Notes under the pieces: model-generated | What the model saw: the letters and a program-made list of their open reading frames with translations, nothing else | What the model was told of the DNA's origin: nothing | Database searches by the model: none | Source: Spirosoma rhododendri | Lineage (GTDB): Bacteria > Bacteroidota > Bacteroidia > Cytophagales > Spirosomataceae | NCBI RefSeq assembly: GCF_012849055.1 | Contig: NZ_CP051677.1 | Span: forward strand, 2,556,501-2,620,500 | DNA length: 64,000 nucleotides | Direction of reading: 5' to 3' | Made by a program: the position numbers and the translations under genes | Part shown: in pieces, positions 1 to 8,340 of the stretch | How the letters are laid out: each line of letters begins with the position of its first letter | Position numbering within the stretch: the first letter of the stretch is position 1

Positions 1-73
1 CGGTTCTTGGCCGGTTCTGAGCCTGAGAAACGAATCCGGCTAATAGCAGCAGGCTTAGCAGTATGATACGCAT
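1..73 (-). CDS. Start of a secreted protein (partial, runs off left edge)
   Basis: Only the first 24 codons are in the window, read leftwards from an ATG at 71-73. They encode a clear Sec signal peptide: Met-Arg, a Leu/Ile-rich hydrophobic core, then a Ser-Gln-Ala-Gln cleavage region, which is the usual Bacteroidetes 'AQ' style of cleavage site. The mature part begins Asn-Arg-Pro-Arg. It lies 63 bp beyond the stop of the M28 peptidase gene on the same strand, so it may be the next gene of that unit. Nothing more can be said about function. Confidence 0.6.
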   Translation of the reverse strand, partial: MRIILLSLLLLAGFVSQAQNRPRT

Positions 74-136
74 GATGCAAGTAGTAGTACAGTCGACAGA
101 CCCGCAGCAACCGAATAGCGTTGCAACGACGGATTA

Positions 137-1501
137 TTACAGGCCGTATTGATCGAGTAAGTACGTCAGTGCGGCCATCGACGCAGCGCCCAGTTCTAAC
201 TCCCGCTGACTAACCGCTTCGAACCGGTCGACGGGCGTATGGTGATAGTCGAAATACCGCTGCGAATCGGGTTTGAAGCCGAATAGTACCGTGCCCGTCT
301 GGGCGAGCGGGCCAATGTCGGCCCCACCGCTGCCGGGACCAATGTCGGTCAGACCGTAGGGAGCGAGCAGCGGTGCCCAGCGCATAGCTTTAGCTCGCTC
401 TTCGGGTTTGCCGACGATGCCGAAGCCACGTGGCGTGAACCCACCCTCGTCGGACTCGATAGCCGCGATGGTTTTTTCGTTGTTCTGCTTCGCCAGATCG
501 GCGTATTTGATGCCCCCGCGCAGGCCGTTTTCTTCGTTCATAAACATCACCGCACGCAGCGTCCGCTTGGGTTTGATACCCAGCGCCTTCATAATCCGCA
601 ACACCTCGATCGATTGTACACAGCCCGATCCGTCGTCGTGCGCCCCTTCGGCTAGGTCCCACGAATCGAGGTGACCACCGATCACGATAATCTCGTCGGG
701 CTTCTCGCTGCCTTTGATTTCGCCAACCACGTTGTATGACTTCGCGTCGGGCAGCGTTTCGCAATTCTGTTTGAAATAGAACGTCAGCGACGGATTTTCG
801 GTCAGTGACTTACTGAGCAAATCAGCCCCGTTGGTACTGATAGCTGCCGTTGGAATCAGCGGGACGCCGGTGCCGTAGCGCGTTCCGCCCGTATGTGGCT
901 GATCGTCGTGCCGGTTGCTCATCGACCGGACAATCGCGCCCACCGCTCCGAGTTTGGCCGCTTCAGTTGCCCCGTTGGCCCGCTGATCGACCGCCCCGCC
1001 GTATGCGTCGAACGTATTGAGTTTGGTCGGGTCCATCGGTCGGTTGAAGAACACGATTTTACCCTTCACCTTTTCGGTGCCCAAGGCCCGCAGTTCAGGA
1101 AACGACTTTACCTCGATTACCTGCGCTTCGACACCCTTCGGATTTGTCGCTACCGACCCGCCGAGTGCCGCAATCGGCACTGTTGTTTTCTTACTGCCGC
1201 TGTGGATATACGCTTCTTCTTTAGCGCCCCGCACCCAGTGCGGTACCATCACTTCCTGCAAAAACACCCGGTCGAAGCCCTGCTGCTCCATCACCTGCTT
1301 TGTCCAGTCGACCGCTTTTTGCGCCCCCTCCGACCCGCTGAGCCGTGGCCCAATCTGCTTAGTCAAGTGCCGCAGCCACTCGTATGATTTCCCGTTTGCG
1401 AGGGCTTCGTTGTAAATCCGTCGGATCGCGACCGAGTCCGAATTTTGCGCCAGCACCGAGCTAGCGAGCAGCGAAAGCAGCAGCGTAGTAATTTTTTTCA
1501 T
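137..1501 (-). CDS. Secreted M28-family zinc metallopeptidase
   Basis: A 454-residue exported aminopeptidase/carboxypeptidase-Q-like enzyme, predicted to remove residues from peptides in the periplasm or outside the cell. Residues 1-19 form a signal peptide ending Val-Leu-Ala-Gln. Residues about 100-250 hold a PA-type insert domain, and the co-catalytic zinc core follows. The core shows His277 in GGHLDSWD, Asp289 in GAHDDGSG, the Glu323-Glu324 pair in MNEENG, a downstream Asp in ESDEGG, and a C-terminal His in FDYHHTPVD. All ligands expected for M28 are present, so the enzyme should be active. The start ATG is at 1499-1501. It is separated from the upstream DUF2442 gene by a strong hairpin, so it is probably transcribed from its own promoter. 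Confidence 0.93.
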   Translation of the reverse strand: MKKITTLLLSLLASSVLAQNSDSVAIRRIYNEALANGKSYEWLRHLTKQIGPRLSGSEGAQKAVDWTKQVMEQQGFDRVFLQEVMVPHWVRGAKEEAYIHSGSKKTTVPIAALGGSVATNPKGVEAQVIEVKSFPELRALGTEKVKGKIVFFNRPMDPTKLNTFDAYGGAVDQRANGATEAAKLGAVGAIVRSMSNRHDDQPHTGGTRYGTGVPLIPTAAISTNGADLLSKSLTENPSLTFYFKQNCETLPDAKSYNVVGEIKGSEKPDEIIVIGGHLDSWDLAEGAHDDGSGCVQSIEVLRIMKALGIKPKRTLRAVMFMNEENGLRGGIKYADLAKQNNEKTIAAIESDEGGFTPRGFGIVGKPEERAKAMRWAPLLAPYGLTDIGPGSGGADIGPLAQTGTVLFGFKPDSQRYFDYHHTPVDRFEAVSQRELELGAASMAALTYLLDQYGL

Positions 1502-1566
1502 GGTTGGGGTTGTATTCGTGAACCGGTAAGATACAGAAACCCCAATTTACTTACACAGTATTGGTC

Positions 1567-1615
1567 AACACAACAACGCCCGGCTACTGCTACAGTGACC
1601 GGGCGTTGTTGTGTT
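1567..1615 (-). terminator. Perfect 17-bp hairpin terminator
   Basis: The arms at 1567-1583 and 1599-1615 are perfect inverted repeats around a 15-nt loop, with a GC-rich top (CGCCCGG). It sits between the stop of the DUF2442 gene and the start of the M28 peptidase, both on the minus strand, and best serves as terminator of the former. There is no long T tract. Confidence 0.7.
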
Positions 1616-1631
1616 ATCTGCGGTTAGCAGT

Positions 1632-1883
1632 CTATTTCTCTTTGTGTTTAATGGCCGTGCTGATGTGCCATAGTGTGTCGGCACTCAAATCAACTTCTCC
1701 GTCGAGCCATTCCACGTAATATTCTTTATTGGCAACGGTGTTGAATAGGGTCGGATTATGCAGGCTTTCAAACGCTTCGGTCTGTAAAAAAGGGTTGATG
1801 TCCGCCACTTTCGTTTCACCGGTTCCAAACGTCAACGCGAGTTTGTAGTCAGGTAGGGGAGTGACTTGAGTAAGTAAGTGCAT
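1632..1883 (-). CDS. DUF2442 domain protein
   Basis: An 83-residue protein that matches the DUF2442 pattern along its whole length: a 'plPDYKLALTFG' opening strand, a 'DINPFL' centre, 'F.SL.NPTLFNTV', and the closing 'YYVEWLDGEVDLSADTLW'. DUF2442 proteins are small and often encoded beside a DUF4160 partner, and they are sometimes listed as antitoxin-like. No DUF4160 gene is visible here, so this is a solitary copy and a toxin-antitoxin role is not supported. The ATG at 1881-1883 is preferred over the preceding in-frame TTG. Hairpins lie on both sides, making it a monocistronic unit. Confidence 0.85.
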   Translation of the reverse strand: MHLLTQVTPLPDYKLALTFGTGETKVADINPFLQTEAFESLHNPTLFNTVANKEYYVEWLDGEVDLSADTLWHISTAIKHKEK

Positions 1884-1929
1884 CAAGGCTAGTGTAAAGT
1901 GAGCGAAACGAATTGATTATTGTACACAA

Positions 1930-1968
1930 AAAGACGCCCGGCTACTCTCTCAGCAGCCGGGCGTCTTT
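1930..1968 (-). terminator. Hairpin terminator after lpdA
   Basis: A 14-bp perfect inverted repeat (1930-1943 with 1955-1968) with an 11-nt loop. The arms read AAAGACGCCCGGCT and its complement, so a T run follows the stem on either strand. It lies 27 bp past the lpdA stop and upstream of the DUF2442 gene. Confidence 0.8.
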
Positions 1969-1995
1969 CTTATCACCTCTTTCTTCTAGAAGAGC

Positions 1996-3396
1996 TTACA
2001 TATTGATCGCCCGGTTGTCGGTGGCAGCAAGGCAGGCTTCTTTGAAGGCTTCGGTGTAGGTCGGGTGGGCGTGCGACATACGTGAGACGTCTTCAGCCGA
2101 TGCCCGGAACTCCATCGCGACGACCGCTTCGGCGATCATATCGGCGGCACGGGGCCCGATGATGTGAACGCCCAGAATTTCGTCGGTTTCTTTGTGAGCC
2201 AGTACTTTCGCCAGGCCGTCGATGTCCATACTGGCGCGGGCGCGGCCCAGTGCTTTGAACGGAAACGAACCCGTCTTGTACGGAATGCCCTGCTGCTTCA
2301 CTTCCTCTTCCGTGTACCCAACGGCCGCTACTTCCGGCCAGGTGTAGACGACGTTCGGAATAAGCCGGTAGTGAATATGCGGCTTCTGCCCGACAATCGT
2401 TTCGGCGATGTATGTACCTTCTTCTTCGGCTTTGTGGGCCAGCATGGCTCCCCGGATCACGTCGCCAAGCGCGTAAATGTGTGGGACGCTGGTGCGGAGG
2501 TTGCTGTCGACTTCGATTTTACCGCGCTCGTCGGCTTTTAGGCCAGCCGCTTCGAGGTTCAGTCCGTCGGTGTAGGGGCGACGGCCGACCGATACCAGGC
2601 AATAGTCGCCGGTGAGGGTGATCGATTTGCCATCGGGCGTGTCGACGTTGACGACGACCTCATCGCCCGTGTTTTCAACCTTCGTGACTTTGTGCTTGAA
2701 ATAGAAATCAGCACCGAGTTTTTTGACGGCCCGCTGCAACTCCTTACCCATCGTCTTGTCCATCGTCGGGATCATCGAATCGGCAAACTCGATGAATGAG
2801 ACTTTGGCACCTAGCCGGGCGTAGACAGAACCCAGTTCGGCACCGATAACGCCCGCGCCGATCACGATCATGTGCTTCGGAATTTCGGGCAGGTTCAGGG
2901 CTTCGGTCGAGGTGATGACCCGCGTTTTATCAATCGGCATCGACGGGAACGACATCGGCTTCGAGCCGGTGGCAATCACGATGTTCTTACCCGTGATCGT
3001 CTGCTCCGAACCGTCGTCTTTCGTAATTTTTACCGTGTTTGCATCGACAAACGAGCCGAGGCCGTGCAGTTCGTCGATTTTGTTTTTCTTCATCAGGAAG
3101 GTAATGCCCTTCGTGGTCTGGTCGACGACCGTATTCTTGCGGTCGATCATCTGACCCAGATCGACCTGCAAATCAGCTACTTTGATGCCGTGTTCGGCAA
3201 AGGTATGGGCCGCGTTGTAAAAATGCTCCGATGAGTCGAGCAGGGCTTTCGACGGAATACAGCCCACGTTCAGGCAGGTGCCGCCGAGTGTCGCATATTT
3301 TTCAATAACAGCGGTTTTCAACCCAAGCTGCGCGCAGCGGATAGCCCCTGTGTAGCCCCCCGGTCCGGAGCCGATAAAAATTACGTCGTAGTCCAT
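1996..3396 (-). CDS. lpdA: Dihydrolipoyl dehydrogenase (E3)
   Basis: A 466-residue FAD flavoenzyme of normal family length. It reoxidises dihydrolipoyl groups of the pyruvate and 2-oxoglutarate dehydrogenase complexes (and of the glycine cleavage system) with NAD+. Visible motifs are the N-terminal FAD dinucleotide-binding GSGPGGYTGA, the redox-active disulfide GGTCLNVGCIPSKALL, the NAD-binding GAGVIGAELGSVYARLG near residue 180, the second FAD motif ALGDVIRGAMLAHKAEEEG, and the dimer-interface His-Glu region HAHPTYTEA near the C terminus. It stands alone with no E1/E2 genes beside it. A terminator follows at 1930-1968. Confidence 0.97.
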   Translation of the reverse strand: MDYDVIFIGSGPGGYTGAIRCAQLGLKTAVIEKYATLGGTCLNVGCIPSKALLDSSEHFYNAAHTFAEHGIKVADLQVDLGQMIDRKNTVVDQTTKGITFLMKKNKIDELHGLGSFVDANTVKITKDDGSEQTITGKNIVIATGSKPMSFPSMPIDKTRVITSTEALNLPEIPKHMIVIGAGVIGAELGSVYARLGAKVSFIEFADSMIPTMDKTMGKELQRAVKKLGADFYFKHKVTKVENTGDEVVVNVDTPDGKSITLTGDYCLVSVGRRPYTDGLNLEAAGLKADERGKIEVDSNLRTSVPHIYALGDVIRGAMLAHKAEEEGTYIAETIVGQKPHIHYRLIPNVVYTWPEVAAVGYTEEEVKQQGIPYKTGSFPFKALGRARASMDIDGLAKVLAHKETDEILGVHIIGPRAADMIAEAVVAMEFRASAEDVSRMSHAHPTYTEAFKEACLAATDNRAINM

Positions 3397-3415
3397 GATA
3401 TGTATTGGGAATGTA

Positions 3416-3505
3416 GTTTAAGGTCTAAAGTATAACGTTTAAGGTTGTTCCTCGCCCGAATCTAACGGCCACAGAACGTTAAACCTTACCCCTTAAACCT
3501 TGAAC
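3416..3505. repeat. Degenerate TTAAGGTTT/AAACCTTAA repeat cluster
   Basis: Between the divergent lpdA and lipoprotein genes, words such as AACGTTTAAGGTT and CCTTAAACCTT recur in both orientations. They form an imperfect inverted repeat flanking a GC-richer middle. It could be a degenerate palindromic intergenic element or a regulatory region. No consensus promoter is clear within it. Confidence 0.35.
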
Positions 3506-3626
3506 ACGCTGTTAGCATTGCGAGTGCAAATTTGGTTCAGAATTCGATTGCCCAAACCGATTTCTGGAAAATCGTGTTGCAGAGTCGGCGGGGGGCTTCG
3601 TTTCGGGCATCCCGACCACCGTATCT

Positions 3627-4196
3627 ATGCGTCTTTCGATTGGTTTTGTTGCCCTTTTTGCGCTGACTATCAGCAGTTGTTCCGATCCGGCGAAGTCCGA
3701 CCAACCCCCGGTTTATTTCGATGTGCTGGGGTACGTCCGCCAGCAGATTGCGGGGCTATCGGCGCAGAAGCCGCTGGTCAACAAAGACGCCACGATCAAC
3801 AAAGAGCACAGCCATCACTCGACCCGCGACATCGACTGGGCGCGTGAACTCGACCTGTTTACCCAGGCCGACATCAACAAACCCGCCCTTCGCAGCAGCT
3901 ATCGGATCACCCGCCCCGACTCGCTGACGTACCAATACACGCTCAAACCGACCGAAGAACGGCTGACGGTGCGTTCGCTGACTGTCCGGCTCGATGCTGC
4001 TACTCGCCAGCCCCGGCAGATCGACGCCGTGCTGAAAACCAGTAATGCGCTGTATTCATCGGAGCGGCACCTGACGCTCGACAGCGGTCCCGCCAGTGAA
4101 AAAACGTGGCGTGTGCAGCACTACAAACTCGCTGGTTATCAGAAGCTTTCGTACTTCGATCAGAATACGTTTCAGGTGGAAGGCCGGTTGCAGTAA
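3627..4196 (+). CDS. Predicted lipoprotein of unknown function
   Basis: A 189-residue protein with a lipoprotein signal peptide. The hydrophobic N terminus is followed by Ile-Ser-Ser-Cys, the predicted lipidation Cys being at about residue 18. The remainder is hydrophilic and alternates beta-type segments, including a motif-free stretch that compares substituted Tyr/Leu-rich strands. I do not recognise a family. It is divergent from lpdA and 201 bp upstream of purF, with no evidence of co-transcription with the latter, which has its own promoter. The ATG at 3627 is chosen because it gives the signal peptide. Confidence 0.75.
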   Translation: MRLSIGFVALFALTISSCSDPAKSDQPPVYFDVLGYVRQQIAGLSAQKPLVNKDATINKEHSHHSTRDIDWARELDLFTQADINKPALRSSYRITRPDSLTYQYTLKPTEERLTVRSLTVRLDAATRQPRQIDAVLKTSNALYSSERHLTLDSGPASEKTWRVQHYKLAGYQKLSYFDQNTFQVEGRLQ

Positions 4197-4266
4197 GCCA
4201 CTGGCAATCGGTTGGCAAGGCAATTGCACTGGAGAAGACAGACCGTAAAATCATTTTTTTGGGCGG

Positions 4267-4294
4267 TTGGCTCCCCATCTTTTTTCTATCTTTG
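4267..4294 (+). promoter_or_regulatory. Bacteroidetes-type promoter of purF
   Basis: TTG (4267-4269), 17-nt spacer, TATCTTTG (4287-4294), which fits the TTG-N17-23-TAnnTTTG consensus known for this phylum. Transcription should begin near 4301, giving a leader of about 97 nt before the purF ATG at 4398. Confidence 0.6.
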
Positions 4295-4397
4295 TTCACC
4301 TAGCCGCTGAACGAAAGCCGTTCGGAGGCCGTTGTTTTTTCATCAACCTGACAATCAGCCGTTCCGGCAATTTTGTGTTGCAGCAACGGTTCCAGCT

Positions 4398-6290
4398 ATG
4401 AGCGACGCCATCAAACATGAGTGCGGTATTGCCCTTATCCGGCTCCGTAAACCGTATCAGTATTACATCGACAAATACGGCACGGCCCTCTACGGAGCCA
4501 ACAAGCTGTATCTGCTGATGGAAAAACAGGTGAACCGGGGGCAGGATGGTGCCGGTATCGCTAACATCAAGATCGACGTGCCGCCCGGCAGTCGCTACAT
4601 CAGCCGGTATCGCTCCGTCGATCAGCGTCCGGTGACCGACATCTTCGAGAAGGTCAATAAGAAATTCAGCAAGGCACTTAAGGGTAACAAAGACAAGGCG
4701 AAAGACGCCCAGTGGCTTCAGCAGAACGTCGCCTTCACCGGCGAGGTCTGGATGGGCCACCTGCGCTACGGTACCCATGGCTCCAACGAGATTGAAAACT
4801 GCCATCCGATGCTGCGGCAAAGCAACTGGCGCAGCCGGAACCTGGTCGTAGCGGGCAATTTCAACATGACCAACGTTGAGAAGTTGTTCGACAAACTGGT
4901 GTCGCTGGGGCAGCACCCCAAAGACAAGGTCGACACGGTGACGGTGATGGAGAAGATCGGCCATTTCCTCGATGAAGAGAATCAGCGCGTATTCGACCGC
5001 TTTAAGGGCATCTACGAAAACCCCGAGCTGTCGGACATCATCGAAGACAACATCGACATGCAGCGGGTACTGCACCGCTCGTGCCGCGATTTCGACGGGG
5101 GTTACGCGATGGTCGGTATGACGGGCTACGGTGCATCGTTCGTTGCCCGTGATCCGGCTGGCATTCGCCCGGCGTATTACTATGCCGACGATGAAGTCGT
5201 GGTAGTTGCGTCGGAAAAGCCCGCCATCAAGACGGCGTTCAACGCTGAGTATAGTCAGATTAAAGAAGTGCAGCCCGGCCACGCGCTGATCATTGATAAG
5301 CACGGCGAATACAACGAGCTACAGTTTGTAGAGCCCACGGAAAAGCGGTCGTGCAGCTTCGAGCGGATTTACTTCTCCCGCGCCACCGATCCCGATATTT
5401 ATAACGAGCGCAAAACGCTGGGTAAACTGCTCATTCCGCAGATCCTGAAAGAGGTCGATTATGACCTTGAAAACACTGTCTTCTCATACATTCCGAATAC
5501 GGCTGAAACCGCGTTTTTCGGTATGGTCGAGGGCCTGGAAGAGTACTTGTACAAGCAGCGGAAGAAAGCGATTATGGACGGCATCCTGTTTGAGGAAGAA
5601 CTCGACAAGGTGCTGGCGTTCCGGCCGCGGATTGAAAAGCTCGTGTCGAAAGATGTGAAGATGCGGACGTTTATTACCGACGATTCACAGCGCGACGAAA
5701 TGGTGTCGCACGTATACGACACAACGTTTGAGGTGATCCGCAAAGGCATCGATAATGTGGTGGTGGTCGATGATTCGATCGTGCGCGGCACGACGCTGGA
5801 GAAGAGTATCCTGCGAATGCTCGACCGGCTCGGCCCAAAGAAGATCATCATCGTATCATCGGCTCCGCAGATTCGTTTCCCCGACTGCTACGGCATCGAC
5901 ATGTCGAAGTTCAAGGAGTTCGTTGGGTTCCGGGCGGCTCTTGAACTGATTCGCGAGCGGGGTATGGAAAACCTGATCGACGAAGTGTACGCGCAAAGCG
6001 TAGCCGCTATCGAATCGGGGAACGCCACGAAAGTGAACCACGTAAAGGCGCTGTTCGATCCGTTTACGCACGAAGAACTGTCGAAGAAAGTCGCGCAAAT
6101 CGTTACGCCAGACGACCTCAAAGCTGAAGTGGCCGTGGTTTACCAGACCGTTGAGAATCTGCACGTTGCCTGCCCCAACCACTCGGGCGACTGGTACTTT
6201 ACGGGCAACTACCCCACACCCGGCGGCAACAACGTCGTCAACAAAGCCTTCGTCAATTTCATGGAAGGCCGGCTGGTGCGGGCGTACTAA
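4398..6290 (+). CDS. purF: Amidophosphoribosyltransferase (PurF-like, long Bacteroidetes form)
   Basis: A 630-residue enzyme of the first committed step of purine synthesis: PRPP plus glutamine gives phosphoribosylamine. The start at 4398 gives MSDAIKHECG, which places the nucleophilic Cys at residue 9 after a short propeptide, as in B. subtilis-type PurF that must be processed to expose the N-terminal Cys. The glutaminase (class II, Ntn) domain continues with NRGQDGAG, GHLRYGTHG and GNFNMTN. The C-terminal phosphoribosyltransferase domain contains the PRPP loop VVVVDDSIVRGTT near residues 453-466. The protein is over 100 residues longer than the E. coli enzyme, with insertions in the glutaminase half. 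I recall this as usual for Bacteroidetes. An in-frame ATG at 4332 would add a non-conserved extension. Confidence 0.92.
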   Translation: MSDAIKHECGIALIRLRKPYQYYIDKYGTALYGANKLYLLMEKQVNRGQDGAGIANIKIDVPPGSRYISRYRSVDQRPVTDIFEKVNKKFSKALKGNKDKAKDAQWLQQNVAFTGEVWMGHLRYGTHGSNEIENCHPMLRQSNWRSRNLVVAGNFNMTNVEKLFDKLVSLGQHPKDKVDTVTVMEKIGHFLDEENQRVFDRFKGIYENPELSDIIEDNIDMQRVLHRSCRDFDGGYAMVGMTGYGASFVARDPAGIRPAYYYADDEVVVVASEKPAIKTAFNAEYSQIKEVQPGHALIIDKHGEYNELQFVEPTEKRSCSFERIYFSRATDPDIYNERKTLGKLLIPQILKEVDYDLENTVFSYIPNTAETAFFGMVEGLEEYLYKQRKKAIMDGILFEEELDKVLAFRPRIEKLVSKDVKMRTFITDDSQRDEMVSHVYDTTFEVIRKGIDNVVVVDDSIVRGTTLEKSILRMLDRLGPKKIIIVSSAPQIRFPDCYGIDMSKFKEFVGFRAALELIRERGMENLIDEVYAQSVAAIESGNATKVNHVKALFDPFTHEELSKKVAQIVTPDDLKAEVAVVYQTVENLHVACPNHSGDWYFTGNYPTPGGNNVVNKAFVNFMEGRLVRAY

Positions 6291-6310
6291 CGCTGATCAG
6301 TTCCTGCCAG

Positions 6311-6342
6311 AAAGAGACGCTAATCCGGCGTCTCTTTTTTTT
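6311..6342 (+). terminator. Rho-independent terminator of purF
   Basis: A 10-bp stem (AAAGAGACGC, 6311-6320, with 6328-6337), a 7-nt loop and a run of eight T immediately after, 20 bp past the purF stop. Confidence 0.85.
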
Positions 6343-6374
6343 GTATCATTACAGACCGGTAAACGCTATACACT

Positions 6375-6848
6375 ATGGAATTCATCGCCGAAAAGACAGC
6401 CTACGAAGCGGAACGCGGAAAACCCATGCCCAGTAAAGTCCACGCCTACGTACAGGCAAATCTGATTTTTGAATTGAAGTCGTGCTATAAAGATCGCTTT
6501 ACATTTCTGTCTGAGTTGAGCCTTGATCTGAACGGCTGGAGAAGCGTACCTGACCTGTCGATATATCCCAAATTGTCCATTGACGTTCGGCAGGATGAAA
6601 TTCGCATGACCGAACCCCCATTGTGCGCTATCGAGATTATATCACCCATGCAGTCCTTGCAGGAACTGGTCGATAAGGCGAGAGCTTACTTCGAGCACAA
6701 GGTGCAATCCTGCTGGCTGGTACTGCCCGGTTTGCGCTCGATCTACGTGTTCCGTTCGTTTGATTCATTCAGCACATTTACTCATACCGATACGCTGCTG
6801 GACGATGTGCTGTCGGTCAGTATCCCGTTGGCCGACGTTTTTGAGTAA
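6375..6848 (+). CDS. Uma2 family (DUF820) PD-(D/E)XK-fold protein
   Basis: A 157-residue protein with the Uma2/DUF820 layout: a helical N terminus, the acidic strand motif PDLSIYP (about residues 59-65), the central AIEIISPMQSLQELVDKARAY carrying Glu and Lys of the nuclease core, and the closing CWLVLPGLRSIYVF. The family has a restriction-endonuclease fold and expands in some bacteria, but its biological role is not settled. It is slightly shorter than typical members (about 180-200). It lies between the purF terminator and the operator hairpin of the CobW gene, and is transcribed on its own. Confidence 0.82.
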   Translation: MEFIAEKTAYEAERGKPMPSKVHAYVQANLIFELKSCYKDRFTFLSELSLDLNGWRSVPDLSIYPKLSIDVRQDEIRMTEPPLCAIEIISPMQSLQELVDKARAYFEHKVQSCWLVLPGLRSIYVFRSFDSFSTFTHTDTLLDDVLSVSIPLADVFE

Positions 6849-6908
6849 GCCGGAACCTGTACTGCTGGTCGGGTAGCGAGTAGAAATTGATCAGTAAGGC
6901 CCACAAGA

Positions 6909-6945
6909 GCGAGTTATTTTGCAACAATGCTGCAAAATAACTCGC
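6909..6945 (+). promoter_or_regulatory. Hairpin containing upstream TGCAAC-N3-GYTGCA box
   Basis: A perfect 15-bp inverted repeat (6909-6923 with 6931-6945) whose centre reads TGCAACAATGCTGCA. That is one base different from the palindrome at 6981-6995. It could be a second operator for the CobW gene, the terminator of the Uma2 gene (T-rich bases follow at 6946-6949), or both. Confidence 0.55.
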
Positions 6946-6952
6946 TTTTGTG

Positions 6953-6995
6953 TTTGACGGATTCACGCTGTTCTTATATTTGCAACAATGTTGCA
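6953..6995 (+). promoter_or_regulatory. CobW-gene promoter overlapped by palindromic operator
   Basis: TTTG (6953-6956), 18-nt spacer, TATATTTG (6975-6982) is an excellent phylum-consensus promoter. Sharing the last two bases of the -7 box is the palindrome TGCAAC-AAT-GTTGCA (6981-6995), positioned to block transcription. The same palindrome sits over the promoter of the His-rich lipoprotein at 17.9 kb. COG0523 GTPase genes are commonly under the zinc repressor Zur, so a Zur/Fur-family operator is the leading inference. Confidence 0.65.
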
Positions 6996-7009
6996 TTTAT
7001 AATTGACAG

Positions 7010-8221
7010 ATGAAACAACTACCTGTAACGGTATTAAGCGGCTTTCTGGGCGCGGGTAAAACGACCCTGCTCAACCACGTGCTGCACAACAAGCAAGGGC
7101 TGAAAGTGGCCGTGATCGTCAACGACATGAGCGAGGTCAACGTCGATGCGCAGTTGGTGAAGGATCAGCATACGCTGTCGCGGACGGAGGAGAAACTGGT
7201 CGAGATGAGCAACGGTTGTATCTGCTGCACGCTGCGCGAAGACCTGATGCTGGAGGTCGAAAAGCTGGCTCGCGAAAACCGCTTCGACTACCTGCTCATC
7301 GAGTCGTCGGGTATTTCCGAGCCGTTGCCGGTGGCACAAACCTTCTCATTCGTAGACGAGACCACCGATATTGACCTGTCGCGGTTTTCGCGGCTCGATA
7401 CGCTGGTTACGGTTGTCGATGCGTTCAATTTTTTCCGCGATTTCGGCTCAGTCGATAATGTCTATCAACGCGAACTTAACAACGACCCCGCCGATACCCG
7501 CACGATTGTCAACCTGCTGACCGATCAGATCGAGTTTGCCAATGTGCTGATTCTGAACAAAACCGATCTGATGAGCCGCGAACAGGTAGGGGAGTTGAAG
7601 GCTATTCTACACAAGCTGAACCCGAAGGCCCGGTTAATCGAATCCGAATTCTCGAAAGTCGATCCGGCGCAGATTCTGAATACACATCTGTTTGATTTCG
7701 AAGAAGCGTCGCAGTCGGCGGGCTGGATTCAGGAACTGCAAAACCAGCAGAACGGCATTGGCCACACCCCCGAGACGGAAGAATACGGTCTGTCGTCGTT
7801 TGTGTTTCGCGACCGTCGGCCGTTTCACCCGGTCCGGTTTTGGGCGTACCTAAGTGAGCATTTTCCGGCCGGTATCATTCGCAGTAAAGGGCTGTTCTGG
7901 CTGGCGTCGCGACCCGATGACGCGCTCAACTTTAGTCAGGCCGGGGGGAGTTTACGGGCGGAGTCGGCGGGTGTGTGGTGGGCATCGATGCCGTTTAGCC
8001 AACGGGTGCAGTACGGCTCGTTTCTGGAAAATCGTCAGGCTATTGAATCTCGCTGGCACAAACGGTTTGGCGACCGGCAGAACGAACTGGTCATCATCGG
8101 GCAGGACCTGAATCAGTCGCAAATCACGGCCGAGTTGCAGGACTGTCTGTGTACTGAACTGGAGATCAGCCATATGGAAAACGATGGTGCGTTCAAAGAC
8201 CCCTTCCCGGTTTGGGAATAG
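7010..8221 (+). CDS. CobW/COG0523 family GTP-binding metallochaperone
   Basis: A 403-residue G3E GTPase. Visible motifs are Walker [14 protein letters not shown] (residues 11-23), the metal-binding CxCC (Cys70-Ile-Cys72-Cys73, in [10 protein letters not shown]), the SSGISEP switch near residue 102, and the NKTD specificity motif near residue 184. A C-terminal CobW_C domain (about 265-385) follows. Members insert or deliver metal, mostly zinc or cobalt. The tandem palindromes over its promoter suggest the metal-starvation-induced (ZigA-like) subgroup rather than a cobalamin role, and no cobalamin genes are nearby. The ATG at 7010 is only 27 nt from the -7 box. Confidence 0.9.
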   Translation: MKQLPVTVLSGFLGAGKTTLLNHVLHNKQGLKVAVIVNDMSEVNVDAQLVKDQHTLSRTEEKLVEMSNGCICCTLREDLMLEVEKLARENRFDYLLIESSGISEPLPVAQTFSFVDETTDIDLSRFSRLDTLVTVVDAFNFFRDFGSVDNVYQRELNNDPADTRTIVNLLTDQIEFANVLILNKTDLMSREQVGELKAILHKLNPKARLIESEFSKVDPAQILNTHLFDFEEASQSAGWIQELQNQQNGIGHTPETEEYGLSSFVFRDRRPFHPVRFWAYLSEHFPAGIIRSKGLFWLASRPDDALNFSQAGGSLRAESAGVWWASMPFSQRVQYGSFLENRQAIESRWHKRFGDRQNELVIIGQDLNQSQITAELQDCLCTELEISHMENDGAFKDPFPVWE

Positions 8222-8227
8222 AGCTTA

Positions 8228-8324
8228 CTCCACCCCAACCCCTACCCGTTAGGGAGGGACTTTACTTATTCAGTGTTCAAAGTTCCTCCCTCAACGGGGA
8301 GGGATTTAGGGAGGGGTAGAACCC
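8228..8324. repeat. CCCTCCC/GGGAGGG palindromic intergenic element
   Basis: Between the CobW and flavoprotein genes two GC-rich clusters, with core words ACCCGTTAGGGAGGGAC and TCCCTCAACGGGGAGGGA, face each other in inverted orientation around a short AT-rich centre. It resembles mobile, non-coding palindromes rather than a promoter. It is related in style to the element at 22.4-22.5 kb. Confidence 0.5.
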
Positions 8325-8340
8325 AACAAACGACTACATA

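Noticed and set aside
4296..5303. 335-codon open frame antisense to purF
   Set aside because: It lies wholly opposite a well-conserved purF and has no recognisable domain; long antisense frames are common in GC-rich coding DNA.
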